Positions 63,998 through 64,000 of a stretch of 64,000 nucleotides of DNA are shown here, in pieces. The stretch comes from G963674665 sp963674665. Its GTDB lineage: Bacteria > Desulfobacterota > Desulfovibrionia > Desulfovibrionales > Desulfovibrionaceae. A program made the translations under genes and the position numbers. Every line of letters begins with the position of its first letter. The first letter of the stretch is position 1. The notes below the pieces were generated by a model. That model had not been told where the DNA came from, made no database searches, and worked only from the letters and a program-made list of their open reading frames with translations. The stretch spans positions 1,426,001 through 1,490,000 of the forward strand of contig CAXXPL010000009.1 of assembly GCA_963674665.2 (NCBI GenBank). The letters run 5' to 3'.

Positions 63998-64000
63998 ACA

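Overview
This is a high-GC bacterial chromosome segment with no rRNA, tRNA, CRISPR or phage genes. Gene content suggests a Desulfovibrionales-type sulfate reducer (inference): the YicC / RemA-like / guanylate kinase cluster beside DUF4416, a RACo-like corrinoid-protein activator, GatCA amidotransferase, a sigma-54-type promoter before a hook-protein gene, and repeated G-rich intergenic hairpins. No marker gene fixes the genus.

Layout. 0-7 kb: 3' part of a hybrid histidine kinase, a receiver protein, an EamA transporter, a corrinoid-activator-like protein and an Rsm22-type methyltransferase, then a 126-bp palindromic repeat. 7-20 kb (mostly minus strand): recJ, an HDOD protein, a TPR protein, gmk, remA-like, yicC, DUF4416, mtaB, mnmA, gatA, gatC and an LpoA/LivK-like lipoprotein. 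20-24 kb: the hrcA-grpE-dnaK heat-shock operon with a CIRCE operator. 24-28 kb: a large MscS channel and cobQ. 28-29.5 kb: an IS630-like element with a frame-broken transposase that appears to split a small host gene. 29.5-40 kb: HD-GYP phosphodiesterase, receiver protein, phytase-like exported protein, flgE, S1-domain protein, FecR protein and a sensor kinase; three of these genes are broken by apparent one-base indels. 40-53 kb: tpx, a methyltransferase, a proline-rich lipoprotein, pit with its DUF47 partner facing a PhoR-like kinase, a glycosyltransferase, a flavin reductase, an AspT-like transporter and a rhodanese lipoprotein/MauE pair. 53-59 kb: ECF sigma, anti-sigma, Spy-like protein, PAP2 phosphatase, ArnT-like transferase and an FtsX/MacB-type permease. 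59-63 kb: lytR-lytS-cstA.

Functional groupings. The 53-59 kb block reads as an envelope-stress and lipid-modification locus. The lytR-lytS-cstA block resembles the BtsSR/YpdAB pyruvate-sensing systems that control CstA-family transporters. The pit/DUF47/PhoR-like block is a phosphate unit without a local phoB.

The most unusual signal is five apparent one-base frameshifts between 28.4 and 39.1 kb, most at homopolymers (T4, A7, C9, GG, G7), hitting a transposase (twice), an HD-GYP enzyme, an exported protein and a histidine kinase. They may be phase-variable tracts, real decay, or local sequencing errors; the sequence alone cannot decide. A second theme is a dispersed family of near-perfect palindromes (6798, 47493, 47578, 57658, 63317) sharing G-run/CCTTTT arms and C-rich tails.
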